Origin: Armatimonadota bacterium
Lineage (GTDB): Bacteria; Sysuimicrobiota; Sysuimicrobiia; Sysuimicrobiales; Humicultoraceae
Length of the DNA stretch: 55,983 bases
Assembly (NCBI GenBank): GCA_031459715.1
Contig: JAVKIA010000011.1
Location: forward strand, 16,757-72,739
Direction: 5' to 3'
The translations under genes were made by a program, and so were the position numbers. The notes under the pieces were generated by a model. It made no database searches. It was not told the origin of the DNA and was given only the letters and a program-made list of their open reading frames with translations. This document shows, in pieces, positions 7,416 through 16,362 of the stretch (positions are counted from its first letter, which is position 1; every line of letters begins with the position of its first letter).

Positions 7416-8298
7416 TGCCCGCAGGCGCGGGCTGGGGCGTGGTCTGGGAGCCTTGCTTGGCCGAGAGGCTTTCGACGAGGGTCTTGTACGGGACCTTTCA
7501 GTCCACGAGATTCGCCCCAGCCGGCTGCAGCCCCGTAGTCAGGTGTCTCCCGAGGATGTTGAGGAACTGGCGGCATCCATCGTGGATCGCGGCGTACTGC
7601 AGCCGATCGTCGTCCGCCCTGCCGATGACGGCTACGAACTGGTGGCTGGCGAGCGCAGGTGGCGCGCGGCGATGGCGGCGGGCCTCCAGGTTGTGCCTGC
7701 AATCGTCAGGAACCTATCCGATCAGGATGCGCTCGAGGTAGCCCTTCTCGAGAACATTCAACGGGAAGACCTGCGTCCCATGGAGAAAGCGAGGGCCTAC
7801 CGTCGGCTTCAGCAGGAATTCGGCATGACCCAGGACCAGATCGCCGCTCGTCTGCGGAAGAGCCAGGCCGCGATCGCGAATACCTTGCGACTCCTGCAGC
7901 TCCCTGAAGAGGTGCAGAAAAGTCTCGACGAAGGGCGGATCACGGAGGGGCACGCACGGGCGCTGCTGGCCTTGGCGGCTCCCCAGGCGGTGAAGGACGT
8001 GTGCCTAGAGGTCGAGCGGCGGAAACTCTCTGTCCGGCAGACCGAGCAACTCGTGCGCCGTTGGAATATTTCACGTGGAATCCGGCGACACCCCCGCGTG
8101 GTGGATCCCAATGTTGCCGCGGTCGAAGCCGAACTCTCCGCAGGTCTCCAGACAAAAGTGGCCATCCGACAGGGGAGGCGTCGCGGCCACGTCCTCATCG
8201 AGTTCTATTCCCCGGCCGATCTCGACAGGATCGTCTCGATACTGCTGGCTGTCACCAGAGGCGCGGATGTGCGGGAGCGAACGCCCGAAGACAGTTGA
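7405..8298 (+). CDS. parB: Chromosome partitioning protein ParB (Spo0J)
   Basis: ParB is a CTP-hydrolysing DNA clamp loaded at parS. It opens with the ParA-stimulating peptide RRRGLGRGLGALLG. The CTP-binding N-domain includes ELVAGERRWRAAMAAGL and ALLENIQREDLRPMEKARAY, followed by the helix-turn-helix (GMTQDQIAARLRKSQAAIANTLRLL) and a C-terminal dimerisation segment. ATG 7405 was chosen over an in-frame GTG 30 bases upstream because the signature peptide lies close behind it. The gene itself contains the second parS site (8065-8081). Confidence 0.95.
   Translation: MSADARRRGLGRGLGALLGREAFDEGLVRDLSVHEIRPSRLQPRSQVSPEDVEELAASIVDRGVLQPIVVRPADDGYELVAGERRWRAAMAAGLQVVPAIVRNLSDQDALEVALLENIQREDLRPMEKARAYRRLQQEFGMTQDQIAARLRKSQAAIANTLRLLQLPEEVQKSLDEGRITEGHARALLALAAPQAVKDVCLEVERRKLSVRQTEQLVRRWNISRGIRRHPRVVDPNVAAVEAELSAGLQTKVAIRQGRRRGHVLIEFYSPADLDRIVSILLAVTRGADVRERTPEDS
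8065..8081. promoter_or_regulatory. parS centromere site 2, inside parB
   Basis: This is identical over 17 bases to the site at 6401-6417, although here it must also encode residues NISRGI of ParB. Preservation of the exact 17-mer in a different context supports selection for ParB binding. Confidence 0.8.
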
Positions 8299-8307
8299 CT
8301 AGTACTC

Positions 8308-8886
8308 ATGGACCGAGCTCAGGCGTGGAACCTGGTGTGTGAGTGGATTAGCAACCCTAACCTCCGCAAGCACCTCTTGTCTGTGGAGGCGGCGATGCGG
8401 GCCTACGCACAGCGGTTCGGGGAGGACCCGGAGTTGTGGGGAGTCGTCGCCCTCTTGCACGACTTGGACTACGAGCGGTTTCCCTCCGCCGAGGCTGGCC
8501 ATCCATTCCGTGGGGTGGAGGCTCTTGAAGCAATGGGGGTTTCCCCGGTGATTACGCGGGCCATCCTCTCCCATGCTGACTACTCAGGCGTAGCCAGGAG
8601 TTCGAGATTGGAGAAGGCGCTCTTTGCCTGCGACGAGCTTACGGGCTTCATCATAGCGGTGGCGCTGGTAAAGCCCGGACGCTCGCTCGCGGAGGTCGAT
8701 GTCCGGTCCGTGCAGCGGAAGATGAAGGACAAGGCTTTCGCGAGGGCGGTCAGCCGCGACGACATTATCCGGGGCGCGGAGGAGCTGGGCGTACCGTTGG
8801 CGGAGCACATCGAGACTGTCCTGAGGGCGATGCAGCGGATCGCGGGCGACCTTGGCCTTGGCGGGGAGCTGCGACCTGGACACTGA
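8308..8886 (+). CDS. HD-domain metal-dependent phosphohydrolase
   Basis: The 192-aa protein has an HD-superfamily core: HLLSVEAAMRAYAQRFGED, then ALLHDLDYERFPSAEAGHP and AILSHADYSG, giving the H...HD...H...D metal ligands. These small single-domain proteins are annotated as HDIG/HD hydrolases, and the substrate (nucleotide or phosphate ester) cannot be read from the sequence. It starts nine bases after parB, which suggests co-transcription. No transmembrane segment is visible. Confidence 0.8.
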   Translation: MDRAQAWNLVCEWISNPNLRKHLLSVEAAMRAYAQRFGEDPELWGVVALLHDLDYERFPSAEAGHPFRGVEALEAMGVSPVITRAILSHADYSGVARSSRLEKALFACDELTGFIIAVALVKPGRSLAEVDVRSVQRKMKDKAFARAVSRDDIIRGAEELGVPLAEHIETVLRAMQRIAGDLGLGGELRPGH

Positions 8887-8994
8887 TAGCGTGGGGGAAA
8901 CACGCGCAAGCCGCAGGGAGTTGTCGCGGCGCAGGATGTCGGTCCCTGGTTGTGGAAGACGGTAGTGAGTACCGCAGTGGTTCACAGAGGGTAG

Positions 8995-9477
8995 ATGCCG
9001 GCCTTCAGCAGCGTCGACACGCTGGGCGTGCTTGTGGTGGCCGGGTATCTAATACTGTCGGCCGGTGTGGTCATCCTGGGCGTCTGCGTCGCACGTCTGT
9101 CGCGGGTGGTCCGCTCGGTTGGCGCCTCGCAGAGCGCAGCGGAGGGCGCGGCACTCCGCGGTAGTGTGCGCGCGATCTCCGGCCAGGTCAAGCGCCTTGA
9201 GTCCCAACTGTCGGAAGTCCAGAAGCTCCTCCAGTCCTGCGTCCGCCATGTAGGTGTCGTCCGGTACGATGCCTTCCGGGACATGGGCGGGCACATGAGC
9301 TTCAGCCTGGCATTACTTGACGACGATCGGAATGGGATTGTTCTCACTGTTCTTAACGGGCGGGACGGGAGCCGCGGGTACGCCAAGGCCGTCCAGCGCG
9401 GGAAGTCGAGTTCCCCGCTGTCGGAGGAGGAGCAGGAGGCCATGGCGCAGGCCCTCAATCTTGCATGCGCCGGGTAG
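8995..9477 (+). CDS. DUF4446 family membrane-anchored protein
   Basis: A 160-aa protein with one N-terminal membrane helix (LVVAGYLILSAGVVILGV), a coiled-coil stretch around residues 45-80 (AISGQVKRLESQLSEVQKLL), and a conserved C-terminal domain with VRYDAFRDMGGHMSFSLALLD and GIVLTVLNGRDGSRGYAK. These match the DUF4446 family, commonly found next to parB in Bacillota. Function is unknown. The neighbourhood suggests an envelope or chromosome-organisation role, but this is only inference. Confidence 0.8.
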   Translation: MPAFSSVDTLGVLVVAGYLILSAGVVILGVCVARLSRVVRSVGASQSAAEGAALRGSVRAISGQVKRLESQLSEVQKLLQSCVRHVGVVRYDAFRDMGGHMSFSLALLDDDRNGIVLTVLNGRDGSRGYAKAVQRGKSSSPLSEEEQEAMAQALNLACAG

Positions 9478-9508
9478 TGGTACCGGAGCGACCCCGCAGA
9501 GGGGGCCG

Positions 9509-10192
9509 ATGATCTTTCGAAACCGGGTGGAGGCAGGGCGGCAGCTCGGCAATGCCTTGCTGCCGTTCCGGGGAGAGCGTACCTACGTGCTCGCTATCCC
9601 CAGGGGTGGCGTGGTTGTTGGGGCTATTGTAGCGAAGATGCTGGACGCCCCTCTGGACGTTATCGTGCCACGCAAGCTGCGGTCTCCATACAATCCGGAG
9701 CTGGCGATCGGCGCCGTCGCGCATGACGGGACAGTCTATCTGGACGTAGGCCTGGGCGAGAGCCTTGGCGTCGATGATGCTTACCTGCAGGAAGAGGTGC
9801 AGTACCAGCGCCAAGAGATAGCCCGGAGGCTGACGATATACCGCGGGGGCGACGAATACCCTCCAATGCAGCAGTGGACAGCACTGGTCGTGGACGATGG
9901 AATCGCCACTGGGTCGACGATGATCGCTGCTCTGCGTGCTGTACGGCGGATGGCATACCGGCAGGTGGTCGCCGCCATTCCAGTGGCGCCGGCGGAGGGG
10001 CTGCAGCGGCTGCGCGCAGAGGCGGATCACGTGGTCTGCCTCCATGCGCCAGCGATCTTCTACGCGGTGGGCCAGTTCTACGAGGACTTCTCGCAGACCA
10101 CTGACGAGGAGGTTGTAGCGCTACTTCGGGAAGCCCGGGAGCGGATGCGGCGGGCATCCGCGCCAGGACCCTCCGAAAGTGCATCGCGTTAA
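9509..10192 (+). CDS. Phosphoribosyltransferase-domain protein
   Basis: The 227-aa protein starts with FRNRVEAGRQLGNAL and contains AIPRGGVVVGAIVAKMLDAPLDV and the PRPP-binding loop VVDDGIATGSTM, both standard for type I phosphoribosyltransferases of the PRTase-like erythromycin-esterase-associated group. The acceptor is unknown. ATG 9509 follows GAGGGGGCC. An upstream in-frame start would read through an arginine-rich, non-homologous stretch overlapping the previous gene, so it was rejected. Confidence 0.8.
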   Translation: MIFRNRVEAGRQLGNALLPFRGERTYVLAIPRGGVVVGAIVAKMLDAPLDVIVPRKLRSPYNPELAIGAVAHDGTVYLDVGLGESLGVDDAYLQEEVQYQRQEIARRLTIYRGGDEYPPMQQWTALVVDDGIATGSTMIAALRAVRRMAYRQVVAAIPVAPAEGLQRLRAEADHVVCLHAPAIFYAVGQFYEDFSQTTDEEVVALLREARERMRRASAPGPSESASR

Positions 10193-10199
10193 GGCATGC

Positions 10200-10227
10200 G
10201 GGCCCGGGTGGGTGCGGTTCCGGGCCC
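10200..10227 (+). other. GC-rich hairpin before gcvT
   Basis: GGGCCCGG (10200-10207) can pair with CCGGGCCC (10220-10227) around a 12-base loop, directly after the preceding stop codon. There is no T-run, so intrinsic termination is doubtful. It occupies most of the 44-base spacer, which leaves no room for a glycine riboswitch. Confidence 0.4.
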
Positions 10228-10236
10228 CGGGATCCT

Positions 10237-11379
10237 GTGACAGCAGCATTGGCACCCGCGGAGAGCCATAGCGTGACGAGAATCCATCCTGAGGGTCTCA
10301 AGCGTACACCACTGTATCCGGCCCACCTTCGGCTCGGAGCGCGGATGGTCCCATTTGCAGGATGGGAGATGCCTGTGCAGTACTCCGGGATAATTCAGGA
10401 GCACCGGGCAGTGCGTTCCCGCGTTGGGCTCTTTGACGTCTCCCACATGGGGGAGATCCTTGTGGAGGGTCCGGGCGCACTGCCGTTGCTGCAGCGGTTG
10501 GTCACCAACGATGTCGCGCAGCTTGCGGTAGGCCGCGGCCTTTACACGCCCATGTGCTATCCCCACGGGGGCATCGTGGATGACCTGACCGTTTTCCGGG
10601 TGGCCCCGATCCGTTACCTGCTGGTGGTGAACGCGGCGACAACGGCGAAGGATCTGGCGTGGCTTGAAGAACACCGGGGGGAGGTAACGGTGCGTGATAT
10701 TTCGCGGGAAATGGCGCTGTTGGCGCTGCAGGGGCCGGCAGCGGCGCGGGTGCTGGGTGCGCTGACAACCGCACCGGTCGCAGAGATGCACCCGTTTGAT
10801 GTCCTTCCTCAAGCCGAAGTAGCGGGGCGACGGGTCTTTCTCTCTCGCACAGGGTACACCGGCGAGGACGGCTTCGAGATCGGCCCTGCCTGGGATGATG
10901 CGTCCCACGTTTGGCACGCGTTGCTCGATGCAGGCGGCGTCGCCGGCTTGGTGCCTGTTGGCTTGGGTGCGCGCGATACCTTGCGGCTTGAAGCCGGATA
11001 CATGCTGTATGGCAGCGACATCGACGAGACCACCTCGCCGCTGGAGGCCCCGCTGGGGTGGACGGTGAAGTGGGATAAGGGGGACTTCATTGGTCGGGAG
11101 GCGCTCATCTCCCAGCGGGAGAGAGGACCCGAGCGCAGGCTGGTGGGCCTGACGGTCGAGGGCCGGGCGGTGGCGCGGCCGGGGTGTGTGATCCTTCACG
11201 ATGGGCAGCCGGTGGGCAGGGTGACGAGCGGGACATTCAGTCCGACGCTGCGGGTGAGCATTGCTCTGGGATACATCCTACGGCCCCTGGCGGCTCGGGG
11301 AACGGTAGTGTCGGTGGAGATCCGCGGGCGCAGGGTGCCGGCGCGCGTGACGCGGCTACCGTTCTACCGGGCTGGATAG
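10237..11379 (+). CDS. gcvT: Glycine cleavage system T protein (aminomethyltransferase)
   Basis: GcvT transfers the methylene group from the H-protein aminomethyl-lipoyl arm to tetrahydrofolate, releasing ammonia. Family motifs include LGARMVPFAGWEMPVQY, GLFDVSHMGEI, RTGYTGEDGFEI and LGARDTLRLEAGYMLYG. At 380 aa it is near the usual 360-375, with about ten extra residues after the GTG start; translation could begin at the internal GTG that starts VTRIHPEG. It is the first gene of the gcvT-H-PA-PB operon. Confidence 0.95.
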   Translation: MTAALAPAESHSVTRIHPEGLKRTPLYPAHLRLGARMVPFAGWEMPVQYSGIIQEHRAVRSRVGLFDVSHMGEILVEGPGALPLLQRLVTNDVAQLAVGRGLYTPMCYPHGGIVDDLTVFRVAPIRYLLVVNAATTAKDLAWLEEHRGEVTVRDISREMALLALQGPAAARVLGALTTAPVAEMHPFDVLPQAEVAGRRVFLSRTGYTGEDGFEIGPAWDDASHVWHALLDAGGVAGLVPVGLGARDTLRLEAGYMLYGSDIDETTSPLEAPLGWTVKWDKGDFIGREALISQRERGPERRLVGLTVEGRAVARPGCVILHDGQPVGRVTSGTFSPTLRVSIALGYILRPLAARGTVVSVEIRGRRVPARVTRLPFYRAG

Positions 11380-11435
11380 GGGTGCAGTGGGGCAAGGGAT
11401 ATTCCGGCTGCGGCCTGCGAGGTAGGGGGAGGCGG

Positions 11436-11825
11436 ATGTACCCTGAACAGCTGCGCTATACACGTGAGCACGAATGGGCGAAAATTGAGGACGGGAAGGT
11501 CCGCGTGGGTATCACCCAGTTTGCTGCGGAGAGGTTGAGCGACGTGGTCTTCGTTGAGCTGCCGAAGCCAGGTACGGTGCTCAGGCAGTTCCAGCCCTTT
11601 GGCGTGATCGAATCGGTGAAGGCCGTGTCCGATCTGTACGCGCCGGTTTCCGGTACCGTTGTCGAGGTGAACGCGGCCCTGGCAGACCGGCCGGAGCTGG
11701 TGAATCAGGACCCGTACGGGGAGGGCTGGATGTTGATCGTAGAGCCGGCCGACCTCACTGAGCTAGATCGGCTGTTGACCGCGCACGACTACCGGCAACT
11801 GATCGGCGACGGCCGGGATAGCTAG
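11436..11825 (+). CDS. gcvH: Glycine cleavage system H protein
   Basis: This 129-aa lipoyl carrier shuttles the aminomethyl group between P, T and L proteins. RYTREHEWAKIEDGKVRVGIT begins the domain, and the lipoylation lysine is K62 in GVIESVKAV. The ATG follows GGGGGAGGCGG. It lies in the gcv operon with gcvT upstream and gcvPA 29 bases downstream. Confidence 0.96.
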   Translation: MYPEQLRYTREHEWAKIEDGKVRVGITQFAAERLSDVVFVELPKPGTVLRQFQPFGVIESVKAVSDLYAPVSGTVVEVNAALADRPELVNQDPYGEGWMLIVEPADLTELDRLLTAHDYRQLIGDGRDS

Positions 11826-11854
11826 CGGAAGTACAGGATTACAGGAGTCCTTTA

Positions 11855-13231
11855 GTGGAGCGACCAGCGCCGAGGGAGTGGATTCCTCACCGGTACATTC
11901 CTCTCACCCCCGGGGATCGTGCGCACATGCTGCAGGCTATCGGCGTTGAGGGTGTGGATGACCTCTTCCGCGATATCCCACAGAGCGTCCGGCTCCTCCG
12001 TGACCTGAACCTGCCGCCGGCTCCCAGCGACGCCGAGTTGCTGCGGGAGCTGCGTACCATGAGCCAGGGCAATGCCGACGCCGACCGGTACCCTTGCTTT
12101 CTGGGTGCCGGAGCCTACGATCACTTCATTCCCAGCGTGGTCTGGCACCTGGCGGGGCGGGCGGAATTCTACACCGCCTATACGCCTTATCAGGCGGAGA
12201 TGATGCAGGGGGAGCTTCAGGCGACCTACGAGTACCAGAGCATGCTCTGCGCGCTGACTGGCATGGAGGTGGCCAACGCCTCCATGTATGACGGGGCGAG
12301 CGCCACGGCCGAGGCGACGGTTATGGCCCGGGACCTGACGCGGCGGGACCAAGTCCTGGTCTCCGCGGCCGTACACCCGGAGTATCGTCAGGTCATCCGG
12401 ACTTACACACGGCATCTCGGCATGCGGGTTGTGGACCTCCCTTACCGGCATGGGATAACTCCCCTGGATGCCGTGAGCGATGCGCTCTCAGGCCAGACGG
12501 CGGCGCTGGTCGTCCAGCATCCCAACTTCTTCGGTGCGTTGGAGCACGTCCAGGACCTGGCCCAAGTGGCACACGGGGCGGGGGCTCTGCTCATCGTGTC
12601 GGTAGCTGACCCGGTTGCCTACGGGCTGCTCAAGCCCCCGGGTGCGCAGGGCGCTGATATTGTGGCCGGGGAGGGGCAACCGCTGGGTAACCCGCTGAAT
12701 TTCGGCGGGCCGTACCTCGGGATGCTCGCTACGCGCCAGGCCTTTGTCCGGCGCATGCCCGGGCGGTTGGTTGGGCAGACTGTCGACACGCAGGGGCGGC
12801 GCGGATTCGTGCTTACGCTGCAGACCCGTGAACAGCACATCCGCCGCGAGCGGGCCACCAGCAACATCTGCACCAACGAGGCGCTCAACGCCCTGGCCGC
12901 GGCGATCTACATGGCGGCCCTCGGCAAGACGGGCATGCGTCAGGTGGCCGAGGTCTGCGTGCGCAAGGCTGACTACGCGCGCAGGTGCATCAGCCGGATC
13001 CCCGGATTCGACGTGGCCTTCCCTGTTCCCACCTTTCACGAGTTCGTCGTCCGTTGCCCGCTGCCGCCGGAGGAGATCAATCACCGGCTGCTGGCCAAGG
13101 GGATCCTCGGGGGGCTTCCCCTCCGCCGCTTCTACCCGGAGCTTGGCGACAGCTGGCTGGTCTGCGTGACCGAGAGCCGGACCCGTGAAGACATCGACCG
13201 TCTGGCGGCCGTCCTGGAGGAGATGGTCTAG
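11855..13231 (+). CDS. gcvPA: Glycine dehydrogenase (decarboxylating) subunit 1
   Basis: The N-terminal half of a split P protein, 458 aa, starting at GTG. Motifs include [37 protein letters not shown] and [18 protein letters not shown]. With gcvPB it forms the PLP-dependent decarboxylase that transfers aminomethyl to GcvH. The two-subunit form is typical of Bacillota, thermophiles and archaea, unlike the single P protein of E. coli. Its stop overlaps the gcvPB start by one base. Confidence 0.95.
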   Translation: MERPAPREWIPHRYIPLTPGDRAHMLQAIGVEGVDDLFRDIPQSVRLLRDLNLPPAPSDAELLRELRTMSQGNADADRYPCFLGAGAYDHFIPSVVWHLAGRAEFYTAYTPYQAEMMQGELQATYEYQSMLCALTGMEVANASMYDGASATAEATVMARDLTRRDQVLVSAAVHPEYRQVIRTYTRHLGMRVVDLPYRHGITPLDAVSDALSGQTAALVVQHPNFFGALEHVQDLAQVAHGAGALLIVSVADPVAYGLLKPPGAQGADIVAGEGQPLGNPLNFGGPYLGMLATRQAFVRRMPGRLVGQTVDTQGRRGFVLTLQTREQHIRRERATSNICTNEALNALAAAIYMAALGKTGMRQVAEVCVRKADYARRCISRIPGFDVAFPVPTFHEFVVRCPLPPEEINHRLLAKGILGGLPLRRFYPELGDSWLVCVTESRTREDIDRLAAVLEEMV

Positions 13232-14709
13232 TGGCTAAGGGTGATTTTCCCTTGCTCGTAGAGCGGGGAGCGCCGGGGCGGGTGGGCGCGGCAATTCCGC
13301 GGAGTGACGTCCCGGAGGTGCCGCTGGAAGAGGTCCTTCCCCCGGAGCAGCTGCGTGCTGCGGGCCCTCCTCTGCCTGAGGTGAGCGAGCCGGATCTGGT
13401 ACGCCACTACACCCAACTCTCCCGGCGCAACTACGCCGTGGACGTCGGCTTCTACCCGCTGGGCTCCTGCACGATGAAGTACAACCCGAAAGTAAATGAG
13501 GACGCGGCCCGCCTTCCCGGATTTGCCCGGCTGCACCCCTATGTGCCAGATGAGCTCGCCCAGGGCGCGCTGCGGCTGCTCAGCGAGCTGGAGGAGATGC
13601 TGGTGGAAATCTGCGGCATGGATGCGGTGACGTTTCAGCCTGCCGCAGGTGCGCATGGGGAGCTCACCGCCTTGTTGATGGTCCGCGCCCACTTCGCCGA
13701 CCGGGGCGAGTCGCGCACGCGGGTAATCGTGCCGGACTCCGCCCACGGGACCAACCCCGCCTCGGCCGCCATGTGCGGCTATGAGGTCGTGCAGGTGAGA
13801 AGTGATGCCCGCGGCAACATGGATGTGGAGGAGCTCCGGCAGGTGGCAGATGAGCGGGTCGCGGCTCTGATGCTGACCAACCCCAACACCCTGGGTCTGT
13901 TTGAGGAGCACATCACCGAGGTTGAGGAGATCATCCACGGCTGTGGAGCGCAGATGTATCTGGATGGGGCCAACTTCAATGCGGTCCTGGGTATCTCCCG
14001 CCCCGGCGACCAGGGTTTTGATGTCATGCACCTGAACCTGCACAAGACCTTCAGCACGCCGCACGGCGGTGGCGGCCCTGGGGCTGGACCGGTGGCGGTG
14101 AAGGCCCACCTGGCGCCCTACCTGCCGGTGCCAGTGGTAGTTCGGGAGGGAGACCGCTTCCGCCTGGATTACGACCGTCCCCGGTCCATCGGTAAGGTCC
14201 GCAGCTTCTACGGCAACTTCGGCGTGCTGGTCCGCGCATACACCTACATTCGCACCTTTGGACCCCTCTTGCGCCAGATCGCCGAGGCTGCCGTGCTCAA
14301 TGCCAACTACCTGCTTTCACTGCTGCGGCCCGCCTTTGACATCCCCTACGACCGGCCCTGCATGCATGAATTCGTTCTGGCGGGGACCCGCCAGAGGCGG
14401 GAGTTTGGCGTGACCACCAGGGACATCGCCAAGCGGTTGATGGACTACGGCTACCACGCCCCCACCATCTACTTCCCCCTGATCGTGGACGAGGCAATGA
14501 TGATCGAGCCCACCGAGACGGAGAGCCGGGAAACCATTGAAGCCTTTGCCCGCGCCCTGCTGGCGATCGCGGAGGAGTGCCGCACCGCCCCCGAGGTGGT
14601 TCGGTCGGCCCCGCACACCACGGTGGTCTCCCGGCTGGACGAAGTGAGGGCCGCTCGCAGGCCCGATCTGCACTGGCCTCTAGAGGGCGCAGAGGCTGCG
14701 CCTTTCTGA
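13231..14709 (+). CDS. gcvPB: Glycine dehydrogenase (decarboxylating) subunit 2
   Basis: The 492-aa C-terminal half of the P protein carries the PLP-binding lysine in [17 protein letters not shown] (about K272). [16 protein letters not shown] and [14 protein letters not shown]-like motifs ([13 protein letters not shown]) are also present. The GTG start uses the last base of the gcvPA stop, so translation is coupled. It ends the operon. No lpd gene for the L protein is in this window, so that subunit must be encoded elsewhere. Confidence 0.95.
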   Translation: MAKGDFPLLVERGAPGRVGAAIPRSDVPEVPLEEVLPPEQLRAAGPPLPEVSEPDLVRHYTQLSRRNYAVDVGFYPLGSCTMKYNPKVNEDAARLPGFARLHPYVPDELAQGALRLLSELEEMLVEICGMDAVTFQPAAGAHGELTALLMVRAHFADRGESRTRVIVPDSAHGTNPASAAMCGYEVVQVRSDARGNMDVEELRQVADERVAALMLTNPNTLGLFEEHITEVEEIIHGCGAQMYLDGANFNAVLGISRPGDQGFDVMHLNLHKTFSTPHGGGGPGAGPVAVKAHLAPYLPVPVVVREGDRFRLDYDRPRSIGKVRSFYGNFGVLVRAYTYIRTFGPLLRQIAEAAVLNANYLLSLLRPAFDIPYDRPCMHEFVLAGTRQRREFGVTTRDIAKRLMDYGYHAPTIYFPLIVDEAMMIEPTETESRETIEAFARALLAIAEECRTAPEVVRSAPHTTVVSRLDEVRAARRPDLHWPLEGAEAAPF

Positions 14710-14765
14710 GAGAACCTGCGAAAGCACGAGATCACCCGCGTCCCGTCCCCTCCAGCCTCGGGTAT

Positions 14766-14779
14766 CGTACATATGTTCG
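14766..14779. promoter_or_regulatory. LexA box 1 upstream of lexA
   Basis: CGTACATATGTTCG matches the CGAACRNRYGTTYG-type SOS box of Bacillota and Actinobacteria except for one base in the left arm. It lies upstream of the -35 hexamer of lexA, 20 bases from the second box. Confidence 0.75.
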
Positions 14780-14791
14780 CCCATTCTGAGC

Positions 14792-14820
14792 TTGCAAGCC
14801 GAACTTATGTTCGCTATAAA
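14792..14820 (+). promoter_or_regulatory. lexA promoter with embedded LexA box 2
   Basis: TTGCAA (14792-14797) and TATAAA (14815-14820) are 17 bases apart, an excellent sigma-70 promoter. The spacer contains a perfect palindromic SOS box, CGAACTTATGTTCG (14800-14813). LexA bound here would occlude polymerase, giving autorepression. The predicted transcript start falls at about 14827, almost on the first downstream ATG. Confidence 0.85.
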
Positions 14821-14839
14821 GAGCGCGATGAAGGAACGC

Positions 14840-15466
14840 ATGGCCCGGCCACTCACCCCCCGGCAACGGCAGATCCTGGAGTGCCTGGCGGTCGCCATCC
14901 GCCGCTTCGGGATCGTCCCCTCGGTGCGTGAGATCGGGCAGGCCGTTGGGCTGCGTTCGCCGTCTACGGTGCACCAGCATCTGGATGCGCTGGAGCGCAA
15001 GGGCTACATCAAGCGTCACGGCGAACGTATGCGCGTGCTGCAGATCACTGAGCGCAGCGTCCTGCCGGACGGCGAGGAGGTCGTGTCGCTCCCTCTGGTC
15101 GGCAGGGTTTCGGCCGGCCTGCCCATCCTCGCCGAGGAACACGTCGAGGACATGATCCCCGTGCCCCGGCGCATGGTGGGCTGGCAGGACGAGTGCTTCC
15201 TTCTCACGGTGCGCGGCGACAGCATGGTCGGTGCGGGCATCATGCACGGGGATCTGGTGGTGGTGCGTTGCCAGCCTGCAGCGGAGCCCGGCGACATTGT
15301 GGTCGCCCTCTACGGGGAGGAGGCCACAGTCAAGCGTCTGCGCCTGGATAACGGCAGACCCGTGCTGGCACCGGAGAACCCGGCCTTCCCGGTCCTCCGT
15401 GGCGAGTTCGAGGTCATCGGCAAGGTCGTGGGGCTCTTGCGCAGCTACAGGCAGGTGCATGGATGA
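14840..15466 (+). CDS. lexA: LexA repressor
   Basis: LexA represses SOS genes and self-cleaves when RecA filaments form. The winged helix includes PSVREIGQAVGLRSPSTVHQHL. The cleavage site is Ala92-Gly93 in RVSAGLPI, with catalytic Ser128 (GDSMV) and Lys165 (TVKRL). ATG 14840 follows AAGGA with good spacing and matches family N-termini (RPLTPRQRQIL). ATG 14828 is an alternative and would make the mRNA nearly leaderless. Starts further upstream lie inside the operator and promoter. The gene is autoregulated by the two boxes. Confidence 0.95.
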   Translation: MARPLTPRQRQILECLAVAIRRFGIVPSVREIGQAVGLRSPSTVHQHLDALERKGYIKRHGERMRVLQITERSVLPDGEEVVSLPLVGRVSAGLPILAEEHVEDMIPVPRRMVGWQDECFLLTVRGDSMVGAGIMHGDLVVVRCQPAAEPGDIVVALYGEEATVKRLRLDNGRPVLAPENPAFPVLRGEFEVIGKVVGLLRSYRQVHG

Positions 15467-15681
15467 TCGCACCCTGGCCTTCTGCCCCGCACTTGATCCT
15501 GCCGCCTCCACGACGGGGAGTCGTCCGGCGGTCGTCGCGCCCGCGGTGCGCAGAGGAGTGGAGGAAAACGGCCTCTCTCGCCTGGGCGCTCTTTGTGGAT
15601 GACCGTAGGGCTATCAGCCTCAAATGGGGCCTGTTGCTCCTCCTGCTGGTTGCCGGGGCGCTGGCAGAGATGCCGTTCTAA
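15463..15681 (+). CDS. Small putative membrane protein coupled to lexA
   Basis: This 72-residue frame begins at an ATG whose last base is shared with the lexA stop region (ATGA overlap). Residues 1-35 are basic and proline-rich. Residues 52-69 form a hydrophobic stretch (KWGLLLLLLVAGALAE), a likely single membrane helix near the C-terminus. I recognise no family. The overlap suggests that, if real, it is translated with lexA and is SOS-induced, like the small division inhibitors near lexA in Bacillota. High GC makes chance frames common, so confidence is modest. Confidence 0.4.
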   Translation: MIAPWPSAPHLILPPPRRGVVRRSSRPRCAEEWRKTASLAWALFVDDRRAISLKWGLLLLLLVAGALAEMPF

Positions 15682-15814
15682 GCTCCCTGCCGGCGGTGTC
15701 CGGTCCCCCCTATGTCCCCAAGGGGCGCTGCGGGGCGGAGCTGTGCCCGTCTCTCTCCGCTGCCCGCATCGGGCCCCCCAGGAGGCCCGGGGGCGGCCGG
15801 CGAAACCTGCGGCC

Positions 15815-16345
15815 GTGGACGAGGCGCAGGCACGTCTCCACCTGGAGCGCGGCGAGGAGCTCCTGCAGCGAGGGGAGTGGAAGGCTGCAGAGCAGGCCCT
15901 CCGGGAGGCTGTCGCCCTGCACCCGGCATCCGCCCTCGCCTGGAGCAAGCTGGGCGTGGCGCTGGCCAGGCAGGGACGGTACGCGGAGGCAGAGGAGGTC
16001 CTGCTGCGCGCCGTCCAGCTCGATCCCCGCTGTGCTCCGGCCCACAACAACCTGGGTAACGTCTACCGCGAACAGGGACGGCGCGAGGATGCGCTGCGCG
16101 CCTACCGCCAGGCGATCGCAGCGGATCCAGACTACTGGGTGGCGCACCAGAATCTGGGTGCGCTGTACAAGGAGATGGGTCGGCTGGGTGAGGCCGTGGC
16201 TGAATTCCGCACAGCCACGCGCCTGTCCGTGCGCGGGCCCCGTGGCCAGCGGCGCGGCTGCCTGGGGCCCTTCATCCTGGGTGTAGGAGGCGTACTGGTC
16301 GTAGCGCTGCTGGGCGCGTCCTGGCTGGCGCGGCATATGCCCTGA
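15815..16345 (+). CDS. Membrane-anchored TPR-repeat protein
   Basis: About 176 aa with three to four tetratricopeptide repeats (residues 1-125; examples AWSKLGVALARQGRYAEAEEVLLRA, AHNNLGNVYREQGRREDALRAY and HQNLGALYKEMGRLGEAVAEF). A C-terminal hydrophobic helix follows (PFILGVGGVLVVALLGASWLA), suggesting tail anchoring with the repeats in the cytoplasm as a protein-interaction scaffold. GTG 15815 is the start nearest the first repeat. The frame stays open upstream to about 15593, but that part is Arg/Pro/Cys-rich and unlike a protein. No strong ribosome-binding site resolves the start. Confidence 0.7.
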   Translation: MDEAQARLHLERGEELLQRGEWKAAEQALREAVALHPASALAWSKLGVALARQGRYAEAEEVLLRAVQLDPRCAPAHNNLGNVYREQGRREDALRAYRQAIAADPDYWVAHQNLGALYKEMGRLGEAVAEFRTATRLSVRGPRGQRRGCLGPFILGVGGVLVVALLGASWLARHMP

Positions 16346-16362
16346 GCCGGCTGCAGGAGCGC

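Noticed and set aside
10193-10236. Possible glycine riboswitch before gcvT
   Set aside because: The spacer is only 44 bases and is mostly one GC-rich hairpin, too short for a glycine aptamer.
10694-10713. parS-like string in gcvT (ATTTCGCGGGAAAT)
   Set aside because: The CACGTG centre required of parS is missing (CGCGGG instead).
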